The translations under genes were made by a program, and so were the position numbers. Under the pieces are notes generated by a model. That model worked only from the letters and a program-made list of their open reading frames with translations, was not told the DNA's origin and made no database searches. Shown in pieces: positions 55,680-63,326 of a DNA stretch of 64,000 bases; position 1 is the first letter of the stretch; each line of letters begins with the position of its first letter. The stretch is from Lachnospiraceae bacterium AC2029 (GTDB taxonomy: Bacteria; Bacillota; Clostridia; Lachnospirales; Lachnospiraceae): NCBI GenBank assembly GCA_000703065.1, contig JNLK01000001.1, forward strand, positions 3,742,001 to 3,806,000, given 5' to 3'.

Positions 55680-57338
55680 CTACTCTGCTATAAATGCGAT
55701 CAGGGTCAGATCATCGAAGGCTCCCGCAGAGCCTTCAAACTCAGTCACTGCCCCGGAAACCGTGTCTATAAGCGTTTCGGGATCCGGTTTCGTATCGGAA
55801 ACGGTCTGCAGAAGCCGTTCCTTTCCATATGCATTATGCTCCGAATCCACAGCCTCGGTGGCACCGTCCGTATACAGGAAGAGCCCGTCACCTTTCTCAA
55901 GGACAAGGCTTTCATCCGTGAATTCCGCGTCATCAAAAAGACCTAACATGATCCCGCCTTCTATGGTAAGGTACTCCTTCCTCTCACCCAGCCGGATCGG
56001 CGGATTATGTCCCGCATTTGCATAGGTCAACGTTCTCTCCGAAGGATCCCATACTGCTGCAAAGACAGTAGCGAAGAAGCCCTCCGGATTCTCCTTACAG
56101 ATATCCACATTCGAGGCCGTAAATGCATCCGAAGGCCGCTCTCCCCTGAACAGGTGCTCACGGAGGATCTGCCGGGTCATGGACATAAAGAGCGCCGCTC
56201 CCACGCCTTTCCCTGAAACATCTCCGATGATGAACCCGACCCTGCCGTCCGCCAGCTCAAAGATATCATAAAAGTCTCCACCAACCTCCTGAGCCGGCTG
56301 CATGGATGCCGCGATACGACATCCTTCTCCTTCAAAAGTCTTTCTGGGCGGAACCATTCCGCTCTGGATCTTGCTGGCTATCTGAAGCTGAATCTTTGAC
56401 TGGGCCTGTTCATAGGTCAGCTTCTTGATATTGTCAATGTAATCCATGATCTCGTCGGCCATGGCATGAAAAGAATCCTGCATGTCCGTAACTTCATCGC
56501 GGAATTGATGTTCCCGCTTCGGAAGGTCGATCTCCTTCTTTTTCGAGAAGAGCGTCATCCGTTCGGACAGGGTGCGGATCGGTTTCAGTACCCGGAATCT
56601 GATCAGAACCAGAAGCACATTAAAACCGATCGCCAGAACCAGGAATTCGAAAAGAAGAAGATAGATATCTTCCTTTTTCATTACCTCCAGGATCTCATCC
56701 ATACCGCAGTCGGCACCGATGAATACGACCAGTTCTCCCTCCAGATTATAATACGGCATAACACATTTACAGACATGTCCGTACTGATTATCCTCCACCG
56801 TAAGAACTCCGCTCTTATCACCGTTTTTTGCAGCTATTTCACTCTCGGTCAACGGCGTTGCACTTATACTTCCCGGAGGAGCATTTTCATCCAGCAGTTT
56901 CTGATCCTCCGGATCAGAGGCTACCGAAACCACATGATGCCTGACATTATTGTCATCAATGGTAAAAAGATACAGATACTTCAGCCCCAGCCCCTTGCAT
57001 ATCTCCGGGATGATTTCCTTCTGAAGATAATCGACATAGGTTTCATCTCCGTTCTCAGACGGTTCAAGATCCTCGAAATCAAATATTCCCCGGGTCAGAT
57101 AGCTGTTAACCATCCGGCAGGCATTTCGTGCCATCTCACCCCCGGTTTCAACCGCCCGGTCCATCCGGTAATCCCGTGAAAAAACGGCCACGAGTCCCCA
57201 TGCCATGGCAGCGGAAATAATGCCGAAAAAGATCATCCGCACCAGGATCGGCATACGATGCGTCTTCCTGGAAACGTTTGGGGAATTGCTTTCTTCGGCT
57301 TTTATTTCAGTTTTTTCATGAGATTTACGGATACTCAT
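55680..57338 (-). CDS. Membrane sensor PP2C/SpoIIE-family serine phosphatase (paralogue 2)
   Basis: About 552 residues from ATG 57338; a GTG two codons earlier (57344) is also possible. A basic N-terminus, first membrane segment (about 30-50), sCache-like outer region (about 60-230), second segment (about 232-255), HAMP (about 256-310) and coiled coil precede a SpoIIE phosphatase domain (about 330-550) with PAQEVGGDFYDIF and GFIIGDVSGKGVGAALFMS and later FDDLTLIAF. It probably acts on STAS-type anti-anti-sigma factors in response to an outside signal. No partner-switch genes adjoin it. It follows the flavin split-barrel gene by under 20 bases. Confidence 0.9.
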   Translation of the reverse strand: MSIRKSHEKTEIKAEESNSPNVSRKTHRMPILVRMIFFGIISAAMAWGLVAVFSRDYRMDRAVETGGEMARNACRMVNSYLTRGIFDFEDLEPSENGDETYVDYLQKEIIPEICKGLGLKYLYLFTIDDNNVRHHVVSVASDPEDQKLLDENAPPGSISATPLTESEIAAKNGDKSGVLTVEDNQYGHVCKCVMPYYNLEGELVVFIGADCGMDEILEVMKKEDIYLLLFEFLVLAIGFNVLLVLIRFRVLKPIRTLSERMTLFSKKKEIDLPKREHQFRDEVTDMQDSFHAMADEIMDYIDNIKKLTYEQAQSKIQLQIASKIQSGMVPPRKTFEGEGCRIAASMQPAQEVGGDFYDIFELADGRVGFIIGDVSGKGVGAALFMSMTRQILREHLFRGERPSDAFTASNVDICKENPEGFFATVFAAVWDPSERTLTYANAGHNPPIRLGERKEYLTIEGGIMLGLFDDAEFTDESLVLEKGDGLFLYTDGATEAVDSEHNAYGKERLLQTVSDTKPDPETLIDTVSGAVTEFEGSAGAFDDLTLIAFIAE

Positions 57339-57355
57339 GCTCACTCAGATCCTTT

Positions 57356-57748
57356 CTAGAGCTCTACAACCTCCGGTGCATGTGTAAATGCGCTGAAGGT
57401 TGCCACGGCATTCTTAAAGTAAAACACCTCGGTATTCCCGTCATCTGCAGCATACATGTTCTGCAGGCTCGGATACGCATCCAGCATGGACTGGCGAGCC
57501 TCCACACGGTCATCCTCCACCAGTTCTCCTGCCACACGAAGCCACTCTCCGTCCTTAAAGGCGCAGATCTCCACCTTCGGATTCGCATGGATCTGTTTGG
57601 ACACTTCCTTCACCTTACCCGTCTGGATATAAAGCTTTCCTTCAAAAATATGCACCGTTCCGAAAGGCCGCACTCTCGGCTGATCCCCCTCCGTCGTTGC
57701 CAGATAGTATACCTCCGCATCCTTCAGAAATTTAACCACTCTTTCCAT
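57356..57748 (-). CDS. Pyridoxamine 5'-phosphate oxidase-like (FMN split-barrel) protein
   Basis: 130 residues with the pattern of small flavin split-barrel proteins: VYYLATTEGDQPRVRPFG, KLYIQTGKVKEVSKQI, NPKVEICAF and GEWLRVAGELV. These bind FMN or F420 or heme as dimers; this clostridial branch has no confirmed reaction. AAGGAGAAGGAAC precedes ATG 57748. It probably shares a transcript with the PP2C phosphatase downstream. Confidence 0.9.
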   Translation of the reverse strand: MERVVKFLKDAEVYYLATTEGDQPRVRPFGTVHIFEGKLYIQTGKVKEVSKQIHANPKVEICAFKDGEWLRVAGELVEDDRVEARQSMLDAYPSLQNMYAADDGNTEVFYFKNAVATFSAFTHAPEVVEL

Positions 57749-57891
57749 GTTCCTTCTCCTTTCCCTTCGGACATGCCTGCTCCATCTTTGTTCTGCAGGT
57801 CGATCAGGGTCTCAGACGCCCGCGCAGACGTGTTGCCCGTCCTTTTGCCTTAAATGTCATTGTAACATACAACCGTACAAAATACATCCCC

Positions 57892-57920
57892 TTGTCATAT
57901 TCTGCACCCGGAATTATAAT
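57892..57920 (+). promoter_or_regulatory. Vegetative promoter of xpt
   Basis: TTGTCA (57892-57897), 17 bases, TATAAT (57915-57920). The predicted leader is only about 25 bases, which leaves no room for the purine riboswitch often found before xpt. Confidence 0.75.
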
Positions 57921-57951
57921 GATGAAAACGCACGTTTCGGAGGTGATGACC

Positions 57952-58530
57952 ATGAAGTTTTTGGAGGACCGGATCAAAGAAGACGGTCGGGTATATCCCG
58001 GCAACATACTTAAGGTGGACAGCTTTCTTAATCACCAGATCGATGTCGGACTTATGGATCAGATCGGTGAAGCCTTCTATAACGAGTATAAAGACCGGGG
58101 GATCACCCGGGTGATGACGATCGAAGCCTCCGGCATCGCCATCGCATGCGCCGTCGCACGCTTCTTCCATGTACCGATGGTTTTTGCCAAGAAGACCCCG
58201 AGTCTGAATCTTGGAAATGATCTCTATATGACCACCGTCACCTCCTATACCAAAAAGGCCGACTATAACGTGACGATCTCAAAAAGATATCTGACCTCCG
58301 AAGATCACATCCTGATCGTTGATGACTTTCTTGCCACAGGCAGTGCACTTCATGGACTGATCGAACTCTGTAACCAGGCCGGTGCGACAGTGGAAGGAAT
58401 CGGTATCTGCATCGAGAAGGCCTTCCAGGGCGGCGGTCAGCAGCTGCGGGATCTCGGCTACTCCGTCACATCTCTGGCGATCATCGAAAGCATGTCAGAT
58501 GAGGGCGGGATTGTATTCCGCTCGGAATAA
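57952..58530 (+). CDS. xpt: Xanthine phosphoribosyltransferase
   Basis: 192 residues from ATG 57952, with GGAGGTGAT four bases upstream; earlier in-frame codons lie within the promoter. MKFLEDRIKEDGRVYPGNIL and VDSFLNHQID open it, EASGIAIA and FAKK follow, and the PRPP motif is ILIVDDFLATGSALHGL. It converts xanthine and PRPP to XMP in purine salvage. It is the first plus-strand gene and is monocistronic. Its end runs into two copies of the intergenic repeat and a bidirectional terminator. Confidence 0.95.
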   Translation: MKFLEDRIKEDGRVYPGNILKVDSFLNHQIDVGLMDQIGEAFYNEYKDRGITRVMTIEASGIAIACAVARFFHVPMVFAKKTPSLNLGNDLYMTTVTSYTKKADYNVTISKRYLTSEDHILIVDDFLATGSALHGLIELCNQAGATVEGIGICIEKAFQGGGQQLRDLGYSVTSLAIIESMSDEGGIVFRSE

Positions 58531-58575
58531 CTTCCATTCGATCACGAACCTTCCGCACTTCGTGCGCAGGTTCTT
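58531..58575. repeat. Structured intergenic repeat, copy C (partial)
   Basis: CATTCGATCACGAACCTTCC, then the CGCAC-TTC-GTGCG hairpin enclosed by AACCT / AGGTT. It begins right after the xpt stop and lacks the CACGTACCCT start and the GTGCC-TCC-GGCAC arm. Confidence 0.65.
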
Positions 58576-58586
58576 AGTTTTCTATT

Positions 58587-58674
58587 CACGTACCCTCCAT
58601 TCGATCACGAACCTTCCGCACTTCGTGCGTAAGCCGTGCCTCCGGCACTTCCGTTCGTGATGAATCGGAGGGTT
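58587..58674. repeat. Structured intergenic repeat, copy D (fullest copy)
   Basis: Starts CACGTACCCTCCATTCGATC and ends with the inverse arm GTTCGTGATGAATCGGAGGG, giving an outer stem of about 20 bp. It encloses CGCAC-TTC-GTGCG and GTGCC-TCC-GGCAC hairpins. The whole can fold as a three-way junction in either strand. Confidence 0.75.
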
Positions 58675-58688
58675 CCTGCTTCGCAGAA

Positions 58689-58745
58689 ATCAAAAAAATG
58701 CCTTCTGCCATGCGTGCAAGCACGCGGCAGAGGCATTTTTTTGAT
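58689..58745. terminator. Bidirectional rho-independent terminator between xpt and the clostripain gene
   Basis: ATCAAAAAAATGCCTTCTGC and its complement flank GCGTGCAAGCACGC. A/T tracts on both sides let it act for converging transcripts from both strands. Confidence 0.9.
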
Positions 58746-58769
58746 TTACGTGAATAGTTACGTAGTATT

Positions 58770-60899
58770 CTACTCCTCAGCGAAGGCGATCTGACCCTCA
58801 GCATCCACTGTAAATACTACCGGGTCCGTGATCAGCGTATCGCCATATGCATCCTCGATGCAGAAGCTGTACAGATAGGTTCCTTCCGGAAGCTTATTGT
58901 AGGTCAGACTGTCTCCCTCTGCCCAAGTATATGCTTCTCCCTTATCTTCTGTATCATCCAGCTTCATATATCTGGGCTCGATCTGGTCGCCGGCAGCCAG
59001 CTGCTTCACCTCACGGGAAGCCATACCGTTCTCGCCGATACCGTCCCACGCACCCTCAATGACCGTGCTGTAGTCAGGATACTGTCTTACACGAAGGTTG
59101 GTTGCCTTTCCGTTCAGATTGATCGGACATACATAAACCGTGTACTCATCCGTACTCTCTACAATGAAGGTCTCAAGCACGGTTCCGTTCGGAAGTGACA
59201 GCCAGTAACCGTCAAATTTGTCTGAGAAGATACCGGTCTCCCAGTCAGCTTCGACATCATCCGTCTCACCGATCATGTACGCATTTTCATCATCGATCTG
59301 CAGAGAAAGGAATGCAGATACAGTAGTAGCGTATCCAAGTCCGGATTCATCCAGCTGGAACTTATAGTTTCCGTCCTGAACTGCCGGCTCTGCCGCAAAT
59401 GTGATCAGCTTGCTGTCCTTCTCACCCTCTTCATCTGCATAGTTGAAGTAGGTATCATCGGAAATGGAGGACTGTCCGTCCTCTACTGTCCATTCGCCGT
59501 CCTCGGAGAACAGACCGTCGTTGTTGTAACCGGTCTCGGAATATCCCTTGGCTACCATATCCACAAGAGACAGATAATACGGACTGATGCAGATACCGGA
59601 AAGAGTCTTCAGATCCTTGGAGTCCTCCACCTTCAGCGGATAATAAATGGAAAGTCCGCTGGCATTCGTGTGATCACTTCCGTTCTTGTTATATACGATG
59701 CAGTTCTGAAGAGCACTGAGTACCTCCGTACCGTCGGCATAACCGGAACAGTTATTGATGATACCGCCGATATCCACCATGTTGGTATAACCCTCGGACT
59801 GGTTGTTACCGCCGAAGTTATCCGCCTGGTTGATCCCTCTGACAACGCCGGACAGATTGCTCTGAGCCGCCGTATAGAGATTTTGTGCATAGTCGTTAAA
59901 TGCAACCGTGAACTCATCCACCTTATCCAGGTCAACGACCGTCAGAGTACTTCCTGCCTCCTGGCTGCTGGATGCACACTCGTCATAGAAGCTGTCCACG
60001 ATGACCTTTCCGAGATCTGCTCCGCTTGCTCCCGGATTCTGTGCCAGGTAGGTTCCGTAGGTGGTATAATCCCATCCGCTTCCCGGCTCGGTCTCCTGAG
60101 AACCGTAGAAATATCTTGCATAGGTTGCAAGCATATTTGCGGTCTCGATGGTACCCATCAGACAGCAGTCAAAGCCGATAAACTCGAACTTATCCGTCAT
60201 ATTCTGATAGGACTGGGAAAGTGCCTCATTGATCTCTGACAGAGACAGGGTATCACCCTCGTTCAGCTCATCCACGCAGACACCGGAGATGCTTCCGCCG
60301 CCGTGATCCCAGAAGATCAGTCCCATTTTGGCTGCCGGATAATTCTGAACGCCCCAGTCAAGGAAGCCGCTCAGTGTTTCCGCTGCACCCATGTTGGAGA
60401 GGTCGACCGTATCCACCTTCTCCATATCACCGTTCTGTACGACCCAGCGTTCACACGCCTCTGTACTGAAATAATCGTTGATCCACTGGCTGGTACCGCC
60501 GGTCTGGATAACGAACTTCACATTGTCACTCTTCTCTGCGGAAAGCATCTGCTGCAGGTCACTGGTTGCAGAGCCCTGTCCGCTGCTTTCCAGATCCGTA
60601 CCGCAAAGGTATACGAAGATCGTCCATGTGTCAGCCTCACCCATGGAGGTATCCTTCTTTGCCGCACGGGAGATGGACATCTTTCCGTCCGACCGGTTTA
60701 CGGACATGGAAATGCTCTTGGTAGTGGATACCGGCTGCTCCTCTGTATCTGCATCTCCTTCAGTTTCGGCCTCCGTTCCTGCATCGGCCTCTGTCACGGC
60801 CTGGGTATCGGCACTTGTCGTAGAATCGTTATTCGATCCACAGCCACATACAAGCATCATCATTGCGGCCGTCAGGATCGCTGCTATTCTTTTCTTCAT
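58770..60899 (-). CDS. Clostripain-family (C11) cysteine peptidase lipoprotein
   Basis: 709 residues from ATG 60899 (GGGGG five bases upstream). The lipoprotein signal ends at MLVCGC, with a Thr/Glu/Asp linker to about 75. The C11 domain (about 90-400) has TWTIFVYLCGTDLES, FWDHGGGSISGV (catalytic His) and FIGFDCCLMGTIETA (catalytic Cys); a beta-rich C-terminal region follows (about 470-709). The family cleaves after Arg or Lys and is often self-activated by Ca2+. Membrane attachment suggests shaving or processing of surface proteins. It is third in a run after a lipoprotein and a membrane protein, and is separated from the latter by a hairpin. Confidence 0.92.
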   Translation of the reverse strand: MKKRIAAILTAAMMMLVCGCGSNNDSTTSADTQAVTEADAGTEAETEGDADTEEQPVSTTKSISMSVNRSDGKMSISRAAKKDTSMGEADTWTIFVYLCGTDLESSGQGSATSDLQQMLSAEKSDNVKFVIQTGGTSQWINDYFSTEACERWVVQNGDMEKVDTVDLSNMGAAETLSGFLDWGVQNYPAAKMGLIFWDHGGGSISGVCVDELNEGDTLSLSEINEALSQSYQNMTDKFEFIGFDCCLMGTIETANMLATYARYFYGSQETEPGSGWDYTTYGTYLAQNPGASGADLGKVIVDSFYDECASSSQEAGSTLTVVDLDKVDEFTVAFNDYAQNLYTAAQSNLSGVVRGINQADNFGGNNQSEGYTNMVDIGGIINNCSGYADGTEVLSALQNCIVYNKNGSDHTNASGLSIYYPLKVEDSKDLKTLSGICISPYYLSLVDMVAKGYSETGYNNDGLFSEDGEWTVEDGQSSISDDTYFNYADEEGEKDSKLITFAAEPAVQDGNYKFQLDESGLGYATTVSAFLSLQIDDENAYMIGETDDVEADWETGIFSDKFDGYWLSLPNGTVLETFIVESTDEYTVYVCPINLNGKATNLRVRQYPDYSTVIEGAWDGIGENGMASREVKQLAAGDQIEPRYMKLDDTEDKGEAYTWAEGDSLTYNKLPEGTYLYSFCIEDAYGDTLITDPVVFTVDAEGQIAFAEE

Positions 60900-60920
60900 A
60901 CAGTCCCCCTTTTTTAGAGA

Positions 60921-60962
60921 AGACTCCCAAAGCAGCTGTCCTGCCACTCCGGGAGTCTTTCA
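60921..60962 (-). terminator. Hairpin before the clostripain gene (possible attenuator)
   Basis: Arms AGACTCCC / GGGAGTCT around a loop of about 23 bases, in the 92-base gap between the membrane protein gene and the clostripain ATG. No U-tract follows on the minus strand, so partial attenuation or RNA protection is more likely than full termination. Confidence 0.4.
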
Positions 60963-60991
60963 TTCCATTTGTGTAACACCAATATTTCGTC

Positions 60992-61765
60992 TTAGAAGTA
61001 ACTGCCAAGGCTAAAGCCTGTAGGCATGGGAATCGTAAACATATAAATGGTTGCCAGGATCAGAGCAACGATCGCAATGATCAGAACCACTGCACGGTTC
61101 GGCAGTTTCTTAAAGATACCTACCACACCAAGCATGAAAAGCACCAGCGAATAGATCACATTCACGAGATTATAGGTGTCTCCGTTTGTGTTATCCTGCT
61201 GCCCTTCCTTCAGAAGTGCTCTTGACTCCTCCAGAAGCTCATTTGCAGTTTCAAAATACTTATCGTAAACACCCGGCATATCAAACGGTGAATCCGCATC
61301 GTTTTCTTCCTGCCATTTCAAAGCCTCGTGAAGGATCTCGCTTCCATTCTCTTCGACGTAGTTATCATACTTTTCGGCGATCAATTCAGCCTTTGCCGTA
61401 TCTCCCTCGGCCTTTGCTATCTCTTCCTCAAACAGGTAATCTATCATTGTGTTGTACGCCATAAGATCGGAAAGATAGTTCTGCAGACCGGAGTTATACT
61501 CGGAGTTACCTTCTGATGCAAGGTTGTTACTCTTGGTATAGTTTGTGGCCTGATTACCGCCGTGAAGCGAACCGATCCAGGTAGCCCACGCTGTCAGCAG
61601 CGCTGTGATACCGAGAAAGATTGCCACTAAGAGCTCGATCCGTGATTCGGTAAAGAATTTCTTCTTGCCGGACTTACCGGTTGTTTCGGCCGTTCCGTTG
61701 CTGTCGTTCTTTACGTCCTTCGCTTCCTTGTCTTCCTTTACCTCATCTACATGTTCTTCAGCCAT
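60992..61765 (-). CDS. Predicted membrane protein with long extracytoplasmic helical loop
   Basis: 257 residues. A charged N-terminus (1-37), one membrane segment (about 46-66, LLVAIFLGITALLTAWATWI), a predicted helical, acidic loop (about 70-190), then two segments (about 198-218 and 225-245). The pattern resembles DUF4337-like membrane proteins (tentative). No catalytic motif. AAGGAGTACGGAGCT precedes ATG 61765. It lies 32 bases after lipoprotein paralogue 2 and upstream of the clostripain gene, so the three are probably one transcript. Function unknown. Confidence 0.7.
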   Translation of the reverse strand: MAEEHVDEVKEDKEAKDVKNDSNGTAETTGKSGKKKFFTESRIELLVAIFLGITALLTAWATWIGSLHGGNQATNYTKSNNLASEGNSEYNSGLQNYLSDLMAYNTMIDYLFEEEIAKAEGDTAKAELIAEKYDNYVEENGSEILHEALKWQEENDADSPFDMPGVYDKYFETANELLEESRALLKEGQQDNTNGDTYNLVNVIYSLVLFMLGVVGIFKKLPNRAVVLIIAIVALILATIYMFTIPMPTGFSLGSYF

Positions 61766-61797
61766 AGCTCCGTACTCCTTCTATAACGGTAGTATTA

Positions 61798-62319
61798 TTA
61801 CTCTGCTGCTTCCTCGCCGCCTTCAGCTGCACCATCTGCTGCGCCTTCTTCGCCGCCTTCAGCCGGAGCTTCCTCACCGCCTTCAGCTGCACCTTCTTCG
61901 CCGCCCTGGCTTGCTCCACCGATCTCGGATGTACCCTTCTTCAGCTCATAATCAAAATCTGTTCCGTTCATATTGAACTTGTAGGAAAGTGTCTGAGCAT
62001 CCTTGTTGTAGGTTACGGAGAACAGGATACTGCCGTTCTGCTTAACCTCAAATCCGTTGGACTTGTAATCAACATCATAGCTTACTGTTCCTGTGTAGTT
62101 GGTTACTGTAGCCTTGCCGTCCTTAACGTTCATGTTCATGGTTGCATTTCCCATCTCAACGCCGTTAGCTGCTGCCCAATCAGCAAGCGCCTGGCCGTTT
62201 ACCTTGTCAAGAGTCCAGTCAGTATCAACATCCTTCTGAACGCTTCCGCAACCTACCATGCAGAAAGCCATCATAGCCACTGCAAGTACCACTACTGCGA
62301 GTTTCTTCATTCTCTTCAT
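61798..62319 (-). CDS. Lipoprotein with W-x-L core and acidic Gly-Glu tail, paralogue 2
   Basis: 173 residues from ATG 62319 (AGGAGG spacing as in paralogue 1; an adjacent ATG at 62322 is equivalent). Signal and lipobox MVGC are identical to those of the 48671 gene. The core DTDWTLDKVNGQALADWAAA is identical, and differences elsewhere are scattered single residues. The Gly/Glu/Ala tail differs in repeat number and order. It heads a likely operon with the membrane protein and clostripain, and is divergent from the LytTR regulator. The strong conservation of the core against a variable tail suggests recent duplication with slippage in the tail. Confidence 0.85.
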   Translation of the reverse strand: MKRMKKLAVVVLAVAMMAFCMVGCGSVQKDVDTDWTLDKVNGQALADWAAANGVEMGNATMNMNVKDGKATVTNYTGTVSYDVDYKSNGFEVKQNGSILFSVTYNKDAQTLSYKFNMNGTDFDYELKKGTSEIGGASQGGEEGAAEGGEEAPAEGGEEGAADGAAEGGEEAAE

Positions 62320-62384
62320 CATCCTTTACCTCCGTGTTTTGATTTGTTGAAAAACTCTGCCGACGAATCGGCTTTCATCTGTGC

Positions 62385-62413
62385 ATTTTATACAAATGAA
62401 AAATCTATTTCAA
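62385..62413 (-). promoter_or_regulatory. Promoter of lipoprotein paralogue 2 operon
   Basis: Minus strand TTGAAA (62408-62413), 17 bases, TAAAAT (62385-62390), about 65 bases before the ATG. It faces away from the LytTR promoter, with the direct repeats lying between them. Confidence 0.6.
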
Positions 62414-62437
62414 GATAATTTACATGAATGAAAGCTT

Positions 62438-62493
62438 TTTGGCACAAAAGGCGGTTTTTGGCACGTTCGGCGCGAATTTGGCACGAATGACGC
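62438..62493. promoter_or_regulatory. Three TTTGGCAC direct repeats (candidate regulator sites)
   Basis: TTTGGCAC begins at 62438, 62457 and 62477, 19-20 bp apart, so all face the same side of the helix. Each is followed after four bases by a GGCG/GACG block, giving a unit TTTGGCAC-N4-GRCG. They lie between two divergent promoters, the last unit ending just upstream of the -35 of the response-regulator gene. Tandem direct repeats are typical for LytTR-family DNA binding, although this core is not the usual LytTR consensus. Confidence 0.65.
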
Positions 62494-62501
62494 CATTTTT
62501 A

Positions 62502-62530
62502 TTTACATATCGTCAGTTATATAGTATACT
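62502..62530 (+). promoter_or_regulatory. Promoter of the LytTR two-component genes
   Basis: TTTACA (62502-62507), 17 bases, TATACT (62525-62530), about 45 bases before ATG 62583, immediately downstream of the three direct repeats. Confidence 0.65.
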
Positions 62531-62582
62531 CAGTTAACTGAAACCGATACGAAATTTCGGTTTTTATGAAGGAGATCATCCA

Positions 62583-63317
62583 ATGAATATCGCCATAGTT
62601 GATGACAGCAGAACTGATATCGGACAGCTCAGCGAACTTCTTCGGGAGTATGCATCGATCAATCATCTGGAAATCAGAATAGACGGATTTCAGAATCCGA
62701 GGGAATTCACCAGTCTGTACACACCATACAAGTATACACTTGTATTTCTGGATATCTATATGAATGAAATCTCCGGTGTGGCCATTGCGGAAAAGATCCG
62801 TAAGGAGGATCGTGACGCAGCCATCGTATTTCTTACCACAAGCCCGGATCACATGCCGGAGGCTTTTTCTTTGCATGCCTACGACTATATTCTGAAGCCC
62901 GCAGATAAAAACCGGGTATTCAGAATGTTGGATGATATCACGAAAAAGGAGACAAAAGACGGAAAACTCTTCTCCTTTGCCGACAGGAATGCGGAACACC
63001 ATCTTCGTTACAGCGACATCATGGTCATCCGCTCCAACAGCCACTATCTTCAGATCATCGACAAGGATATGACCGAATATAAAACACGCATGACCTTCAG
63101 CGAGGCGGCCGCTACCCTGTCCGGGGAAGGACGTTTCCTTACCATCAACCGGGGAATGCTGATCAATATGGATCATGTCACCAGCTTCACCGACGGGATC
63201 TGCGTGATCAACGGAAGCATCTATCTTCCTTATAATGTAAAAAAACATAAAGAACTGGAACAGACCTACAGGAACTACATTTTCTCGCAACTGAGGCAGA
63301 ACACGTTACGAGGTTAG
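62583..63317 (+). CDS. LytTR-family response regulator (AgrA/ComE type)
   Basis: 244 residues. A receiver domain (1-125) with acidic pair Asp7-Asp8, phospho-accepting Asp57 in LVFLDIYM, the Thr in VFLTTSP and the Lys in YDYILKPAD is followed by a LytTR DNA-binding domain (about 140-244, FLTINRGMLINMDHVTSF, YLPYNVKKHKELEQTYRNY). AAGGAG precedes ATG 62583. It is followed nine bases later by a sensor kinase gene. Regulators of this class control peptide-quorum, bacteriocin and exoprotease genes. The adjacent divergent lipoprotein/clostripain genes are plausible targets (inference). Confidence 0.93.
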   Translation: MNIAIVDDSRTDIGQLSELLREYASINHLEIRIDGFQNPREFTSLYTPYKYTLVFLDIYMNEISGVAIAEKIRKEDRDAAIVFLTTSPDHMPEAFSLHAYDYILKPADKNRVFRMLDDITKKETKDGKLFSFADRNAEHHLRYSDIMVIRSNSHYLQIIDKDMTEYKTRMTFSEAAATLSGEGRFLTINRGMLINMDHVTSFTDGICVINGSIYLPYNVKKHKELEQTYRNYIFSQLRQNTLRG

Positions 63318-63326
63318 CGACCTTAT

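Noticed and set aside
62517-63290. 257-residue minus-strand frame opposite the LytTR regulator
   Set aside because: The plus-strand product has complete receiver and LytTR motifs; the minus frame starts inside them with no ribosome-binding site.
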